The notes beneath the pieces were generated by a model. That model worked only from the letters and a program-made list of their open reading frames with translations, was not told the origin of the DNA and made no database searches. Both the position numbers and the translations under genes were made by a program. Below, piece after piece: positions 27,033 through 37,220 of a stretch of DNA of 64,000 bases; position 1 is the stretch's first letter; each line of letters opens with the position of its first letter. The stretch lies in the NCBI RefSeq assembly GCF_003290125.1, contig NZ_QMKH01000002.1:434001-498000 (forward strand), written 5' to 3'. The stretch comes from Microvirga flavescens (lineage in GTDB: Bacteria; Pseudomonadota; Alphaproteobacteria; Rhizobiales; Beijerinckiaceae).

Positions 27033-27944
27033 ATGTCCGATACGTCCTCTACCGACCCGCTCCCGAACGTGCATGTGCGCGCGGAGGTTCTCGCTCAGGC
27101 TCTGCCGCATATGCAGCGCTATGACCAGCAGGTCGTGGTCATCAAGTACGGCGGCCATGCGATGGGTGACCGCGCGGCGGCCGAGGATTTCGCGGAAGAC
27201 GTGGTGCTTCTCGAACAATCGGGCATCAAGCCCATCGTCGTGCACGGCGGCGGCCCGCAGATCGGCAAGATGCTCGACAAGCTCGGCATCAAGTCCGAGT
27301 TCAAGGCGGGCCTGCGCGTCACCGACGCCGCCACCGTCGAGGTGGTCGAGATGGTGCTGGCGGGCTCCATCAACAAGCAGATCGTGGGCTGGATCGGCGC
27401 CGAGGGCGGCAAGGCCGTCGGCCTGTGCGGCAAGGACGGCAACATGGTTACCGCCCGCAAGGTGACCCGCACGACGGTCGATCCGGATTCGAACATCGAA
27501 AAGGTGGTCGATCTCGGCTTCGTCGGCGAGCCGGAGCATGTGAACCGCGCTGTGCTCGACCAGGTTCTCAGCGCAGAGCTCATTCCGGTTCTCGCCCCCG
27601 TCGCCGTCGGCCAGGATGGCGAGACCTACAACGTCAATGCCGACACCTTCGCAGGCGCCATCGCCGGCGCGATGCAGGCCAAGCGCCTGCTGCTGCTGAC
27701 GGACGTTCCCGGCGTGCTCGACAAGAACAAGAACCTCATCCCAGACATGACCATCGAGGATTGTCGCCGCCTGATCGCGGACGGCACTATCACCGACGGC
27801 ATGATCCCGAAGATCGAAACCTGCATCTACGCCCTTGAGCGCGGCGTGGAGGCGGTCGTGATCCTCGACGGCAAGGTGCCGCATGCGGTGCTGCTGGAGC
27901 TGTTCACCGACCACGGCGCGGGAACGATGATCCGCCGGGGCTAA
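27033..27944 (+). CDS. argB: Acetylglutamate kinase
   Basis: An enzyme of about 303 residues phosphorylating N-acetylglutamate, the second step of arginine synthesis. Amino-acid-kinase motifs are [24 protein letters not shown], the [18 protein letters not shown] acetylglutamate site and [19 protein letters not shown]. The N-terminal extension with [17 protein letters not shown] is typical of the arginine-inhibited hexameric enzymes, so feedback control by arginine is likely. A TTG at 27030 directly precedes the ATG; the ATG at 27033 is used. Confidence 0.95.
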   Translation: MSDTSSTDPLPNVHVRAEVLAQALPHMQRYDQQVVVIKYGGHAMGDRAAAEDFAEDVVLLEQSGIKPIVVHGGGPQIGKMLDKLGIKSEFKAGLRVTDAATVEVVEMVLAGSINKQIVGWIGAEGGKAVGLCGKDGNMVTARKVTRTTVDPDSNIEKVVDLGFVGEPEHVNRAVLDQVLSAELIPVLAPVAVGQDGETYNVNADTFAGAIAGAMQAKRLLLLTDVPGVLDKNKNLIPDMTIEDCRRLIADGTITDGMIPKIETCIYALERGVEAVVILDGKVPHAVLLELFTDHGAGTMIRRG

Positions 27945-28040
27945 GTGTCCCGGCAGGCGTCGCTTGGCGATCCGGCCAACTCTTCCTATATTACCTTCAG
28001 TGGGGCCACACTTGGCCCCATTGTCGTCTGTAAGAGTGCT

Positions 28041-28772
28041 ATGAACGCCTTCGAACCCCTCGATCCTGCCAAGCCCGTTTCCGAAACACGGACCTTCGCG
28101 CATGTAGATGTCTGGGTCTTCGACCTCGACAACACCCTCTACCCGCACACCTCGCGCATCTGGCCGCAGATCGACGAGCGGATCACGCTCTACATCGCCG
28201 ACATGTTCGGGCTCGACGGCATGTCGGCCAAGGCGCTGCAGAAGTATTTCTACTACAAATACGGCACGACCCTGCGCGCGCTCATCGACGAGCACGGCAT
28301 CGACCCGCACCATTTCCTCGATTTCGCGCACGACATCGACCACACCTCGCTCGAAGCGAACCTTAACCTTGGCACTGCCATCGGGAGTTTGCCGGGGCGC
28401 AAGCTGATCCTCACCAACGGCTCACGCAAGCATGCGGAGAACGTGGCGAAGAAGCTCGGTATTCTCGACCACTTCGAGGATGTGTTCGACATCGCCGCCG
28501 CCGATTTCGTGCCCAAGCCCGAACGGCGCGCTTATGAGAGCTTCCTCGACAAGCATGCCGTCGATCCGGCGCGCGCGGCGATGTTCGAGGACCTCGCGAA
28601 GAACCTGATCGTGCCGCGCGAACTTGGCATGATGACAACGCTGGTCGTGCCCAAGACAGTAGACCCCTTCCGCGAGGCCTTTGAGCAGGACGCGGTTCCA
28701 GAGCCGTATATCGACTTCATCACGGACGATCTCACGGTCTTCCTGAAGGGCTGCGCTAAGCCCAAGCCCTGA
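28041..28772 (+). CDS. HAD-family pyrimidine 5'-nucleotidase
   Basis: A haloacid-dehalogenase hydrolase of about 243 residues resembling the YjjG/SDT1 pyrimidine nucleotidases. Motif I is VWVFDLDNTLYPHTSRIW with two catalytic aspartates, motif II is LILTNGSRKHAENV, and motif III/IV lies in FVPKPERRAYESF and AAMFEDLAKNL. A helical cap sits between motifs I and II. The frame opens at 27945 just after argB, but the ATG at 28041 preceded by AAGAGTG gives the family-typical N-terminus. The substrate (pyrimidine monophosphates) is known for the family, not shown here. Confidence 0.85.
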   Translation: MNAFEPLDPAKPVSETRTFAHVDVWVFDLDNTLYPHTSRIWPQIDERITLYIADMFGLDGMSAKALQKYFYYKYGTTLRALIDEHGIDPHHFLDFAHDIDHTSLEANLNLGTAIGSLPGRKLILTNGSRKHAENVAKKLGILDHFEDVFDIAAADFVPKPERRAYESFLDKHAVDPARAAMFEDLAKNLIVPRELGMMTTLVVPKTVDPFREAFEQDAVPEPYIDFITDDLTVFLKGCAKPKP

Positions 28773-28819
28773 CGCACGAATGGAAAGCCGCGAGGAATCG
28801 AGCGGAACGGTGAGAGACG

Positions 28820-28846
28820 AAAGAGCGGCGATCGCCGCCGCTCTTT
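28820..28846. terminator. Terminator hairpin between convergent genes
   Basis: A perfect 10-bp stem AAAGAGCGGC/GCCGCTCTTT with a 7-base loop lies between the convergent nucleotidase and DUF892 genes. T-tracts inside the stem ends serve both directions (CTCTTT on either strand). Confidence 0.75.
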
Positions 28847-28856
28847 GTGATGGCTC

Positions 28857-29360
28857 TCAAGCCGCCTTCGTGTTCACGCTGGTTTTCGCGATGCGGTTGA
28901 GTTTCTCGTCAGTGGCCTTTTCCTGATCGAGAATTTGATGCAGCAACGCCGCGCTGTCTTCGCGCCCGAGCCGCCGCGCCCATGCGGCAAGCGTTCCGTA
29001 GCGGTTGATCTCGTAGTGCTCGACGGCCTGGGCCGCGGCAATGAGCGCGGCATCGAGAACCTTCTTGTCCTCCACATCGCCCGCGATGTCCTTGGCCTCA
29101 TGGATGATGCCGTTGATCGCCGGACAGGTCACTTCCTTCGGCTTGTGACCATGCAGGCTGAACACTTTCTCGACGATCTTGATCTGCTCATCCGTCTCAG
29201 TGAGGTGCGACTTGAAGGCCTGCTTGAGCTGGGGATCGCTCGCTTTGTCGACCATCTCCGGCAACGCTTTCTTGATCTGATGCTCGGCGTAATAAATGTC
29301 CTGCAGCGTATGCACGAAGAGATCGTCCAGAGTTTTGATATCCTTCGAGAAAAGGCCCAT
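28857..29360 (-). CDS. YciE/YciF-type ferritin-like stress protein (DUF892)
   Basis: An all-helical protein of 167 residues in the DUF892 family, a ferritin-like four-helix bundle often induced by stress. Family features are LDDLFVHTLQDIYYAEHQIKKALP at the N-terminus, followed by LTETDEQIKIVEKVF, the middle ALIAAAQAVEHYEINRYGTL and the final LLHQILDQEKATDEKLN. The glutamate and histidine pairs (YAEH, VEHYE) are the presumed metal ligands. The frame extends to 29399, but the ATG at 29360 behind AAGGAA gives the expected MGLFSKDI start. Confidence 0.88.
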   Translation of the reverse strand: MGLFSKDIKTLDDLFVHTLQDIYYAEHQIKKALPEMVDKASDPQLKQAFKSHLTETDEQIKIVEKVFSLHGHKPKEVTCPAINGIIHEAKDIAGDVEDKKVLDAALIAAAQAVEHYEINRYGTLAAWARRLGREDSAALLHQILDQEKATDEKLNRIAKTSVNTKAA

Positions 29361-29515
29361 TATTTCATTCCTTCGATTGCGGTGGGACGCGCGGCGCAAA
29401 GCGCCATCGGCGCGTGACGTGTCGCCTCGACGGGGAATGAACGTCGCGTCGGAAGATCCGTTCCTCTATTGAGGGAACAGCTTCGCTCTTCGCCGCAATA
29501 TGCTGGAAGGATATC

Positions 29516-30709
29516 CTATTCGACCGCGCGCAGGCTGCGGCCTTGTGTTTGCAGCAGGTCCGGCCCCTCGGCAGATTCGCCCTTGTCGAACTCGAGCGTT
29601 TCGATCCGCCTACCGCGCTTTTCGATCTTGTCCGTCGATGTCTTGATCTGCGCCACGTCTTCCTGCGCTTGACGGAAATGCGTGTCGAGCTTCGAGACGC
29701 GCGTCGACAGGCGCTCAACGTCGTCGAGGAGTTTCCTCACTTCGGTCTGGATGACACGCGCCTCTTCGCGGATGCGCGCATCGCGCACGAGCCCCTGCAT
29801 CACCTGAATAGCCAGCGCGAGAAGGGAAGGCGAAACGATCACGATGTGCGCGCGATGGGCCTTTTGCACCACATCGTCGAAATATTCCGCGAGATCCGCG
29901 TAAATCGATTCCGCCGGAACGAACATCAAGGCCACGTCCTGCGTCTCGCCGGGGATGAAGTACTTCTCCGCAATGTCCTTCACATGGGTGAGCATGTCGC
30001 CACGAATGCGGGCCGCTGCGCGCGTGCGCGCTTCATCACCGCTCGCATCGCGAAACTGCGTGAAGCTCTCTAGTGGGAACTTCGCGTCGATCACGAGACC
30101 GCGCTCATCGCCCGGCAGCCACACCACGCAATCCGGGCGCGTGCGGTTGGACAGCGTGTGCTGAAACGCGAAGGCATCGCTCGGCAGGCCATCGCGGACG
30201 ATCGCCTCCATGCGGCCCTGCCCGTAGGCGCCGCGCGTCTGCTTGTTGGCCAGAATATCGCGCAGGCCCACGATCTCGCCGGTGAGGTCCGTGAGGTTCT
30301 TCTGGGCGACGTCGATGACGGCGAGCCGCTCGTTGAGCTTGGAGAGGTTCTCGCTCTGCTGCTTGGTGGAGGCCTCGAGCCCCTGCCCCAGGCGGTGCTG
30401 CATGCCGTCCATGCGCTCCGAGAGTAGGCGGACGAAATCGCTCTGACGGCTGCCGAAGACCTCGGCCATCGTCTGCATGCGGCCCGTCATTTCGGCGTGG
30501 ATGCGGGCAAGCTCCGCGACCTTGTCGTCCATCTCCCGGGCCCGCTCGGCCGATGTCGCCTCCGCGATTGCCTGCTCCCGCCGCGCCCTGAAAAGAAGTA
30601 TGGTGAGGGTGAAAAGGAGGATCAGGGCCAGGCCCGCCATTCCAAGGGCGAGTTCAACCCAGGTAACGACCGTGGATCCAAAAGTCAGGACGGGAACATT
30701 CATCGGCAT
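29516..30709 (-). CDS. rmuC: DNA recombination protein RmuC
   Basis: A 397-residue RmuC protein, thought to limit recombination at inverted repeats. An N-terminal membrane span (ALGMAGLALILLFTLTILLF) is followed by a long coiled coil (residues about 45-135) and the nuclease-like RmuC core: NKQTRGAYGQGRMEAIVRD, RPDCVVWLPGDERGLVIDAKFPLE and VALMFVPAESIYADL. The ATG at 30709 is preceded by GGAAAG. It is divergent from def, so the region 30710-30790 must hold both promoters. Confidence 0.9.
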   Translation of the reverse strand: MPMNVPVLTFGSTVVTWVELALGMAGLALILLFTLTILLFRARREQAIAEATSAERAREMDDKVAELARIHAEMTGRMQTMAEVFGSRQSDFVRLLSERMDGMQHRLGQGLEASTKQQSENLSKLNERLAVIDVAQKNLTDLTGEIVGLRDILANKQTRGAYGQGRMEAIVRDGLPSDAFAFQHTLSNRTRPDCVVWLPGDERGLVIDAKFPLESFTQFRDASGDEARTRAAARIRGDMLTHVKDIAEKYFIPGETQDVALMFVPAESIYADLAEYFDDVVQKAHRAHIVIVSPSLLALAIQVMQGLVRDARIREEARVIQTEVRKLLDDVERLSTRVSKLDTHFRQAQEDVAQIKTSTDKIEKRGRRIETLEFDKGESAEGPDLLQTQGRSLRAVE

Positions 30710-30790
30710 ACGTCTTTCCGCGATTCGGGCTATACGAACAGATCACGAACGATTTGACCATCCTCAAGCGAAACCTTATCTCCAGCTACC

Positions 30791-31318
30791 ATGACCATCA
30801 GACCTCTTGTCATTCTGCCCGATTCCCGCCTGCGCCTCGTTTCCAAGCCCGTGGAGCGCATCACGGACGAGATCCGCACCCTTGCCGACGACATGCTGGA
30901 AACCATGTACCACGCCCCCGGCGTGGGCCTGGCCGCCATCCAGATCGGCATCGACCTGCGCGTCGTCACGATGGACGTCTCGAAATCCGAGGCCGAGGGC
31001 GAGCGCCAGCCGATGGTGCTGATTAACCCGGAAATCGTCTCCTCCTCCGAGGAGTTGAGCGTTTACGAGGAAGGCTGCCTCTCGATCCCCGAATATTACG
31101 AGGAGGTCGAGCGTCCGACCCGGGTGCGCTTCCGCTACATGAATCTTGAAGGCGCAACGGTCGAGCAGGATGCCGATGGCCTTCTGGCAACCTGCGTCCA
31201 GCATGAGATCGACCATCTCAACGGCGTCCTGTTCATCGACTACCTGTCGAAGCTCAAGCGCGACCGGGTGATGACCAAGTTCAAGAAGGCCGCAAAACGC
31301 GAGGAAAAAACCGCATGA
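30791..31318 (+). CDS. def: Peptide deformylase
   Basis: An iron/zinc hydrolase of 175 residues that removes the formyl group from new proteins. All three family motifs are present: [17 protein letters not shown] and QHEIDHLNG with the HExxH metal site. A short lysine-rich C-terminal tail follows. The stop overlaps the fmt start by four bases (ATGA), the classic def-fmt arrangement pairing removal and addition of the formyl group. Confidence 0.97.
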   Translation: MTIRPLVILPDSRLRLVSKPVERITDEIRTLADDMLETMYHAPGVGLAAIQIGIDLRVVTMDVSKSEAEGERQPMVLINPEIVSSSEELSVYEEGCLSIPEYYEEVERPTRVRFRYMNLEGATVEQDADGLLATCVQHEIDHLNGVLFIDYLSKLKRDRVMTKFKKAAKREEKTA

Positions 31319-32247
31319 GCCTGCGCGTCGTCTTCATGGGAACGCCCGATTTCGCCGTGCCGACGCTTGCCGAGATCGTCGGCCAGGGGCACGACGTCGT
31401 AGCGGTCTACACACGCCCCCCGGCCGCTGCCGGGCGCGGCATGGAGCTCAAGCCCTCCCCCGTTCATGCGCTTGCCGAGCGCTTCGGCCTCAATGTCTTC
31501 ACGCCGCAGACCCTGCGCACGGAGGAGGCGCGGGAAACCTTCCTCGACCATGAGGCCGATGTCGCCGTCGTCGTCGCCTACGGCATGATCTTGCCGAAGC
31601 CCATTCTCGAAGCGCCGCAGCTCGGTTGTCTCAACCTTCACGCCTCGCTGCTTCCGCGCTGGCGCGGCGCCGCGCCGATCCAGCGCGCCATCATGGCCGG
31701 AGACCCGGAAACCGGTGTCGCTGTGATGAAGATGGAGCAGGGGCTCGATACCGGCCCCGTCGGCATGGTCGAAAAGGTTGCCATCGGCCCCGACATGAAT
31801 GCGGGCGAGTTGCACGACAAGCTTATGGTGCTCGGCGCGGACCTGATGGTGCGCGCGCTGGCGGCGCTTTCGCGCGACGGCTTGAACTTCACGCCGCAGC
31901 CGGAAATCGGCGTGACTTATGCACACAAGCTCACCAACGACGATGCACGCATCGATTGGAGCCTGCCCGCGCAGGCGGTGCACAACCATGTGCGCGGCCT
32001 CTCGCCCTTCCCCGGTGCGTTCTTCAGCGCCGATTTCGGCAAGGGTACCGAGCGGGTGAAGGTGCTGCGTACGGCGCCCGCGGACAAAGCGGGCGATGCC
32101 GGCATGCTGCTCGATTCCAACGGCACCATTGCTTGCGGCGAAGGTGCTGTCCGCCTTGTGCAGGTGCAGCGCGCGGGCAAGTCTCCCATGAGTGCGGAAG
32201 AGTTCCTCCGCGGCGTTCGCCTGGAAGCGGGTGTGAAGCTCTTATGA
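31315..32247 (+). CDS. fmt: Methionyl-tRNA formyltransferase
   Basis: A 310-residue enzyme that formylates initiator Met-tRNA with 10-formyl-tetrahydrofolate. The N-terminal catalytic domain carries [15 protein letters not shown], the folate-site [18 protein letters not shown] (Asn-His-Ser/Ala-Asp type) and MEQGLDTGP. The C-terminal OB-fold domain includes [13 protein letters not shown]. It overlaps def upstream and a GNAT gene downstream, each by four bases. Confidence 0.97.
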   Translation: MSLRVVFMGTPDFAVPTLAEIVGQGHDVVAVYTRPPAAAGRGMELKPSPVHALAERFGLNVFTPQTLRTEEARETFLDHEADVAVVVAYGMILPKPILEAPQLGCLNLHASLLPRWRGAAPIQRAIMAGDPETGVAVMKMEQGLDTGPVGMVEKVAIGPDMNAGELHDKLMVLGADLMVRALAALSRDGLNFTPQPEIGVTYAHKLTNDDARIDWSLPAQAVHNHVRGLSPFPGAFFSADFGKGTERVKVLRTAPADKAGDAGMLLDSNGTIACGEGAVRLVQVQRAGKSPMSAEEFLRGVRLEAGVKLL

Positions 32248-32744
32248 GCGTGGCGCTTCGCATCCGACAGGAAGAACCCGCCGACAGGGAGGCGATCCAC
32301 GCGCTTCATTGTGCGGCTTTCGGGCAGAGTGCGGAAGCGGATCTCGTCGACCGACTGCGCGAGAACGGCGATCTGGTTCTCTCGCTCGTTGCGGTGGATG
32401 AGATCGTCGTCGGGCATGTGGCCTTCTCGCCTCTCGCGAATGACGCCGGATTGAAGGCGAGCGCGCTCGCACCCTTAGCGGTTCTGCCGTCCCATCAAAG
32501 GAATGGTGTCGGCTCGGCTCTCGCGAAGGAAGGGCTGCGTCTCCTCGCCGAAGAAGGGCATGGTCTCGTCATCGTTCTCGGCGAACCCGCCTATTACGAA
32601 CGCTTCGGATTCAAACCTGAAACGGCTAGCCGCTTTCTCACGCCTTATGACGGCCCGTATCTTCAAGGCTTGATGCTCTCCACCATCGATCCTCTCCGGC
32701 CTGCAACGCTGCATTATGCGCGCGCATTTGCGGGGCTCGCCTGA
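32244..32744 (+). CDS. GNAT-family N-acetyltransferase
   Basis: A 166-residue acetyltransferase. The acetyl-CoA loop is seen as [21 protein letters not shown], followed by [18 protein letters not shown], the pattern of the YhbS-like GNAT subgroup. It starts at the ATG overlapping the fmt stop (32244) and ends one base before the truA start, so it is translated as part of def-fmt-GNAT-truA. The acceptor substrate cannot be predicted. Confidence 0.88.
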   Translation: MSVALRIRQEEPADREAIHALHCAAFGQSAEADLVDRLRENGDLVLSLVAVDEIVVGHVAFSPLANDAGLKASALAPLAVLPSHQRNGVGSALAKEGLRLLAEEGHGLVIVLGEPAYYERFGFKPETASRFLTPYDGPYLQGLMLSTIDPLRPATLHYARAFAGLA

Positions 32745-32745
32745 C

Positions 32746-33486
32746 ATGCCGCGCTACAAGCTCGTCGTCGAATACGACGGCACACCTTATTCCGGTTGGC
32801 AGCACCAGCAGAACGGGTTGTCGGTTCAGGAAGCCGTCGAGGACGCCATAACCCGCTTCGCCGGACATAATGTGCGGATCCATTGCGCGGGGCGTACCGA
32901 TGCAGGCGTGCACGCGACCCATCAGGTCGTGCATGTGGATCTCGAAAAGCATTGGCGTTCTGACACCGTTCGCGATGCCACGAATGCGCACCTGAAACCG
33001 CAGCCCGTCGCGATCCTCGCTGCGGAGGAAGTGCCGGACACTTTCAACGCGCGCATCTCGGCGGTGAAGCGGCACTACCTGTACCGCATCCTCAATCGCC
33101 GCGCGCCGCCAGCCCTCGATGCTGCCCGCGTGTGGCATGTGGCGTGGCGGCTCGATGCCGCGATCATGCACGAGGCAGCGCAGCATCTCATCGGGCGTCA
33201 CGACTTCACGACATTCCGCGCGGCGGAGTGTCAGGCGAGCGGCCCCGTGCGCACACTCGACCGGCTCGATGTGGAGCGCATCGGCGACGAGATCCGCATC
33301 TTCGCCTCCGCGCGCTCGTTCCTGCACCATCAGGTGCGCTCGATGGTCGGCACGCTGGAACGCGCGGGCGCGGGCAAGTGGTCTAGCGATGATGTGAAAG
33401 CAGCGCTCGATGCGCGCGAGCGCCAGCGCTGCGGCCCGATGGCTCCCTCGACGGGGCTTTACCTGATTGGGGTCGATTACCCTTAG
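32746..33486 (+). CDS. truA: tRNA pseudouridine(38-40) synthase
   Basis: A 246-residue TruA. It has [21 protein letters not shown] at the N-terminus, the catalytic aspartate in [15 protein letters not shown], and [18 protein letters not shown] near the end. It modifies the anticodon stem of many tRNAs. The ATG at 32746 lies one base after the GNAT stop; an earlier in-frame ATG at 32716 lies inside the GNAT gene and is less likely. The 3' end overlaps a convergent membrane-protein gene by four bases. Confidence 0.95.
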   Translation: MPRYKLVVEYDGTPYSGWQHQQNGLSVQEAVEDAITRFAGHNVRIHCAGRTDAGVHATHQVVHVDLEKHWRSDTVRDATNAHLKPQPVAILAAEEVPDTFNARISAVKRHYLYRILNRRAPPALDAARVWHVAWRLDAAIMHEAAQHLIGRHDFTTFRAAECQASGPVRTLDRLDVERIGDEIRIFASARSFLHHQVRSMVGTLERAGAGKWSSDDVKAALDARERQRCGPMAPSTGLYLIGVDYP

Positions 33487-34073
33487 CCGATCAGGCTCTG
33501 CATTATCTCGCCGATGGCGAGGTTGAGCATGAGCCCGAGCAGCACGATGCAGAAGGCGAGACCTGACGACACGCCCAGCGTCGCCCGTGTGGCGAACCAT
33601 TGCAGGCGGGCGAAGATGATGGCGAAGGCCACGGAAAACAGGCAGGCAAGCGCGGGCGTCGCCCAGCCGATCACCAGAAGCAGCGCCGGAACGGACAGCG
33701 CGAGAAGCGCCATGACGCTGATCCAGTTTGTGACAATGACGAAGGGCACGTAGCGATCCGTGCGCCGCAGCTTTCGTGAAAGCCAGATCATCGCGAGCGG
33801 AAGAGCAAGAAAGCTCGCCGCGAAACCGAGGGCCACCGCCACATCCAGCCAGATGCTGCCGAAAAGCGCGCGATCCGGCAGCAAAAGCCCAAGCCTCAAC
33901 CGCTCCATTGCGATGGAAACCACATAAGCCGGAAGCGCCAGCCAGATCGCGGCGAAGGAGCGCCAGAAGCCGCGCTCGCTCATGTCGAAGGCCTTCAGCC
34001 CCTCCGTCCGGCTGTGAAGCAGATCAACCGCGCCTTTAAGCGAACGGTTCACTTCATCGGCTGAGAGGATCAT
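33483..34073 (-). CDS. Hypothetical membrane protein, about five spans
   Basis: A protein of about 196 residues with a short soluble N-terminus ([20 protein letters not shown]) and about five hydrophobic segments. I recognise no named family. The ATG at 34073 is preceded by GGAGG at a seven-base spacing, which decides it over the in-frame start at 34121. It lies alone between truA (convergent) and dapE (upstream, same strand). A striking 18-base dyad lies 63-80 bases upstream and may control it. Confidence 0.75.
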   Translation of the reverse strand: MILSADEVNRSLKGAVDLLHSRTEGLKAFDMSERGFWRSFAAIWLALPAYVVSIAMERLRLGLLLPDRALFGSIWLDVAVALGFAASFLALPLAMIWLSRKLRRTDRYVPFVIVTNWISVMALLALSVPALLLVIGWATPALACLFSVAFAIIFARLQWFATRATLGVSSGLAFCIVLLGLMLNLAIGEIMQSLIG

Positions 34074-34135
34074 CGGCGGCCTCCGACAGGCTCCTCGAAC
34101 AGAACCGCCCGCGATGAGCACTGGTTCCGTTAAAG

Positions 34136-34153
34136 ACTAGACTTTAGTCTAGT
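34136..34153. promoter_or_regulatory. ACTAGACT dyad, candidate repressor operator
   Basis: ACTAGACT-TT-AGTCTAGT is a perfect 8-bp inverted repeat with a two-base centre, in an AT-richer pocket between dapE and the membrane-protein gene. The compact form fits a dimeric repressor of TetR or similar type. No such regulator gene is nearby, so the protein would be encoded elsewhere. Confidence 0.55.
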
Positions 34154-34174
34154 ATGTCTGAGCCGGAGGGCCTG

Positions 34175-35341
34175 TCAGCCCTTGGAGGCGAAATAAGCGT
34201 CGAGAACCTTGCGATAAATCGCCGCCAGACAGTCAAGGTCGGCCACGGCCACGCGCTCATCGATCTGGTGCATGGTCTGACCAACGAGGCCGAATTCCAC
34301 CACTGGGCAATCGTTCACGATGAACCGAGCATCGGACGTGCCGCCGGTGGTGGACAATTTCGGGCGGATGCCGGTTTCCACTGCGATGGCATCGGCGATG
34401 AAACCGACGAAATCGTTCGGCGGCGTGAGGAACGCGATGGCGTTGGTCGGCTCGAGGTTGAGCGAATAGCGCACCGTATTGCCCGCCGCCTCGCGCAGAC
34501 GGCGCGTCAGCTCTTCCTCGAGGCTCTGCGGCGACCACAGGTCGTTGAAGCGGATATTGAAGGTGGCCCGCGCCTCGGCGGGGATGACGTTTGCGGCGGG
34601 ATTGCCGACATCCACCGTCGTCACTTCGAGATTCGACGCATCGAAATGCGCCGTGCCCTTGTCGAGCGGCTCCTTCAGGAGGCCTTCGAGAAGGCGCATG
34701 AGGCCGGGAATGGGGTTTTCTGCGAGATGCGGATAGGCCACATGCCCCTGCTTGCCTTCCACCACCACATGGCCGGTCAGCGAGCCACGACGGCCGATCT
34801 TGATCATGTCGCCGAGCCGCTCGGGATTGGTCGGCTCGCCAAGGATGCAATGATCGAACCGCTCGCCCCGCGCCTTGGCCCATTCGAGAAGCTTGACCGT
34901 GCCATTGATCGCCGGCCCTTCCTCATCCCCCGTGATGAGGAAGCCGATGGAGCCGGGAAAATCGGGATTGTCCTTCAGGAAGGACAACGCCCCCGCCATC
35001 ATGCAGGCAATGCCGCCCTTCATGTCGACCGCACCGCGCCCATAAAGCTCGCCGTTATCGATCTCGCCGCTAAACGGTCCATGCCGCCAGCGCGCTTCAT
35101 CGCCGGGCGGCACCACATCCGTGTGGCCTGCAAAGAGCAGATACGGCGCGCCCGTGCTGAACCGCGCGTAGAGGTTCTCAACATCCGGCGTGCCGGGTTC
35201 GGAGAAGACGGGACGATGAACCTCAAACCCCGCTTCGCGCAAAATGCTTTCGATGAAGGAAAGCGCGCCGCCTTCCGCAGGCGTCACGGAGGGGCAGCGC
35301 AGGAGGGATTGGGCGAGAGCGAGGGGGGATGTGTCGATCAT
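34175..35341 (-). CDS. dapE: Succinyl-diaminopimelate desuccinylase
   Basis: A 388-residue M20-family zinc hydrolase that removes succinate from N-succinyl-LL-diaminopimelate in lysine and peptidoglycan precursor synthesis. Metal-site motifs are [29 protein letters not shown], the catalytic [11 protein letters not shown], and a late [15 protein letters not shown] dimerisation domain lies between. The ATG overlaps the stop of the upstream DUF805 gene (ATGA), making dapD-DUF805-dapE one unit. Confidence 0.95.
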   Translation of the reverse strand: MIDTSPLALAQSLLRCPSVTPAEGGALSFIESILREAGFEVHRPVFSEPGTPDVENLYARFSTGAPYLLFAGHTDVVPPGDEARWRHGPFSGEIDNGELYGRGAVDMKGGIACMMAGALSFLKDNPDFPGSIGFLITGDEEGPAINGTVKLLEWAKARGERFDHCILGEPTNPERLGDMIKIGRRGSLTGHVVVEGKQGHVAYPHLAENPIPGLMRLLEGLLKEPLDKGTAHFDASNLEVTTVDVGNPAANVIPAEARATFNIRFNDLWSPQSLEEELTRRLREAAGNTVRYSLNLEPTNAIAFLTPPNDFVGFIADAIAVETGIRPKLSTTGGTSDARFIVNDCPVVEFGLVGQTMHQIDERVAVADLDCLAAIYRKVLDAYFASKG

Positions 35342-35811
35342 GTAGCAGGAACTCTAAAGATACTATCCGTTGCTGGCTCCGCTCCATAACGATTACGGCC
35401 GACAGAGCCTTGCAAAAAGGCAAGCACAAAAAAGTAAACCAACGCCAGGCCCCAAATTGCCCAAACAAGGAAGGACATTTCAGCTTTAGTGACACCGAAA
35501 AGAGCCAGAAGTCCTAACTCCTTACTCATTAGAAGGGTAAATATAACTCCAAATAACGCCCAGAAGCCGCTCCTATCACGATCCTGAAAACGTTTCGCAT
35601 CCACAGCATAGGCAGGATAGATCATCGCAAGCCCGAAACTCAGCACTGGTATGAAATATTGCTCTTCGAACTTCTCGTGAAGGCTGGAGATAAGCCACGG
35701 TGAAATACTGAGCGAAATTAAAACGAGGCTGCTGATCCACCATTGCGCACGTCCAATCCGCCCTTTCGGTGAGAAAAAAAGCCAGAGCATGAAGTCAAAG
35801 AATTGCTTCAC
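35338..35811 (-). CDS. DUF805 membrane protein within the dap operon
   Basis: A 157-residue membrane protein of the DUF805 (YhaH/YhaI) family. The pattern is seen as [13 protein letters not shown] at the start, [18 protein letters not shown] in the middle, and [12 protein letters not shown] at the end, with four hydrophobic stretches. Function is unknown for the family. It sits between dapD (three bases upstream) and dapE (four-base overlap). Its DNA is visibly richer in A and T than the flanking dap genes, with many AAA and ATA codons, which suggests later acquisition. Confidence 0.85.
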   Translation of the reverse strand: MKQFFDFMLWLFFSPKGRIGRAQWWISSLVLISLSISPWLISSLHEKFEEQYFIPVLSFGLAMIYPAYAVDAKRFQDRDRSGFWALFGVIFTLLMSKELGLLALFGVTKAEMSFLVWAIWGLALVYFFVLAFLQGSVGRNRYGAEPATDSIFRVPAT

Positions 35812-35814
35812 GGC

Positions 35815-36657
35815 TTAATCCCGCAACAAGTCATTGATCGCCGTCTTGGCGCGCGTCTGGGCATCGACACGCTTCACGATAACCGCGCAGTAGAGCGACG
35901 GGCCGGGCGTGCCGTCGGGCAGCGGCTTGCCGGGGAGCGAGCCGGGGACGACGACGGAGTATGGCGGCACGCGACCGATGAAGACTTCGCCCGTGTTGCG
36001 GTCGATGATCTTCGTCGAGGCGGAAATGAAAACGCCCATCGAGAGCACGGAGCCCTCGCCGACGATGACGCCTTCCACCACTTCCGAGCGCGCTCCGATG
36101 AAGCAGTTGTCCTCGATGATGACGGGGTTCGCTTGCAGCGGCTCCAGCACGCCGCCGATGCCCACGCCACCGGAGAGGTGAACGTGCTTGCCGATCTGCG
36201 CGCAGGAGCCGACCGTGACCCACGTATCGACCATCGTGCCTTCATCGACATAAGCGCCGAGATTGACGAAGGAGGGCATGAGCACGACGTTCGGCGCGAC
36301 ATACGCGCCCCGGCGCACCACGCAGTTCGGCACGGCGCGGAAGCCTGCCTGCTTGAACTCGGCCTCGGACCAGCCATCGAACTTGGAGGGCACCTTGTCC
36401 CACCACACGGCATTGCCCGGACCGCCCTTGATGATCCCCATGTCGTTGAGGCGGAAGGACAGGAGCACGGCTTTCTTCAGCCATTGATTGACCTGCCACT
36501 CGCCGCCAATCTTCTCCGCCACGCGCGCCTTGCCCGTGTCGAGGAGGTTGAGGGACTGCTCCACGGCCTCGCGCACCGCGCCTTTCGTCGATGGGCTCAC
36601 ATTGGCCCGGTCTTCCCAGGCTGCATCGATTGTCGTGGCGAGATCTGCGAAAGGCAT
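35815..36657 (-). CDS. dapD: Tetrahydrodipicolinate N-succinyltransferase
   Basis: A 280-residue hexapeptide-repeat acyltransferase that succinylates tetrahydrodipicolinate, three steps before meso-diaminopimelate. The left-handed beta-helix repeat region runs from about [20 protein letters not shown] to the [10 protein letters not shown] segment. The pre-helix [23 protein letters not shown] is typical of DapD. Together with dapE it covers the succinylase branch of lysine synthesis. It is divergent from a GNAT gene, and the 104 bases between them hold both promoters. Confidence 0.95.
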   Translation of the reverse strand: MPFADLATTIDAAWEDRANVSPSTKGAVREAVEQSLNLLDTGKARVAEKIGGEWQVNQWLKKAVLLSFRLNDMGIIKGGPGNAVWWDKVPSKFDGWSEAEFKQAGFRAVPNCVVRRGAYVAPNVVLMPSFVNLGAYVDEGTMVDTWVTVGSCAQIGKHVHLSGGVGIGGVLEPLQANPVIIEDNCFIGARSEVVEGVIVGEGSVLSMGVFISASTKIIDRNTGEVFIGRVPPYSVVVPGSLPGKPLPDGTPGPSLYCAVIVKRVDAQTRAKTAINDLLRD

Positions 36658-36761
36658 GGGGAAAGCTCAAGCTATGAATGCGGATGCAATCTGATTAGCA
36701 AGGTGGCTTGAACCTGTCACCTGAGAGAAGCTAGGCATATCGGCGAAGAAGAGGGCCCGTG

Positions 36762-37220
36762 ATGATCGAGATCAGCGCTTTGCAAGAACATGAAACCGAT
36801 GCCGCGGTCGCGTTATGGCGAACAGTCAACCTGACGCGTCCCTGGAACGACCCCTATGCCGACATCGATCTTGCCCTCAAATCCCCAATCGCAACCGTTC
36901 TTGCCGGACGCAAGAACGGGCAGCTTGTGGCGACAGCCATGATTGGATCGGATGGGCATCGTGCCTGGGTCTATTATCTCGGCATCACCCCTTCTTTGCA
37001 GGGACAGGGGCTTGGCCGGAAGATGATGGAGGCCTGTGAAACCTGGGCCAGCGACAAGGGCGTCAGCAAGATCCAGCTGATGGTGCGCAACGATAATCTC
37101 GCGGTGAGGGAATTCTACCAATCGCTTGGTTACAAGCCGAGCGACGTGGTCGTGCTGTCGCGTTGGCTCGACGAGAATAGTCAGGAGTTAGAACGTCGTT
37201 CGTTGCTTGATCGCGGCTGA
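36762..37220 (+). CDS. GNAT-family acetyltransferase, YpeA-like
   Basis: An acetyltransferase of about 152 residues with the acetyl-CoA loop in [21 protein letters not shown] and the C-terminal [21 protein letters not shown]. The N-terminal [17 protein letters not shown] segment matches the YpeA subgroup. A GTG directly precedes the ATG at 36762; the ATG behind GAGG is used. Its end overlaps the convergent recR by 33 bases. Substrate unknown. Confidence 0.88.
   Translation: MIEISALQEHETDAAVALWRTVNLTRPWNDPYADIDLALKSPIATVLAGRKNGQLVATAMIGSDGHRAWVYYLGITPSLQGQGLGRKMMEACETWASDKGVSKIQLMVRNDNLAVREFYQSLGYKPSDVVVLSRWLDENSQELERRSLLDRG

Noticed and set aside
27945-28040. Extended N-terminus of the HAD nucleotidase from 27945
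   Set aside because: The first 32 codons do not resemble the family. The ATG at 28041 with AAGAGTG upstream gives the expected N-terminus.
26499-28343. 614-codon minus-strand ORF across engB, DUF423 and argB
   Set aside because: It runs over several well-supported genes and their gaps; it reflects GC-rich third positions and carries no recognisable domain.
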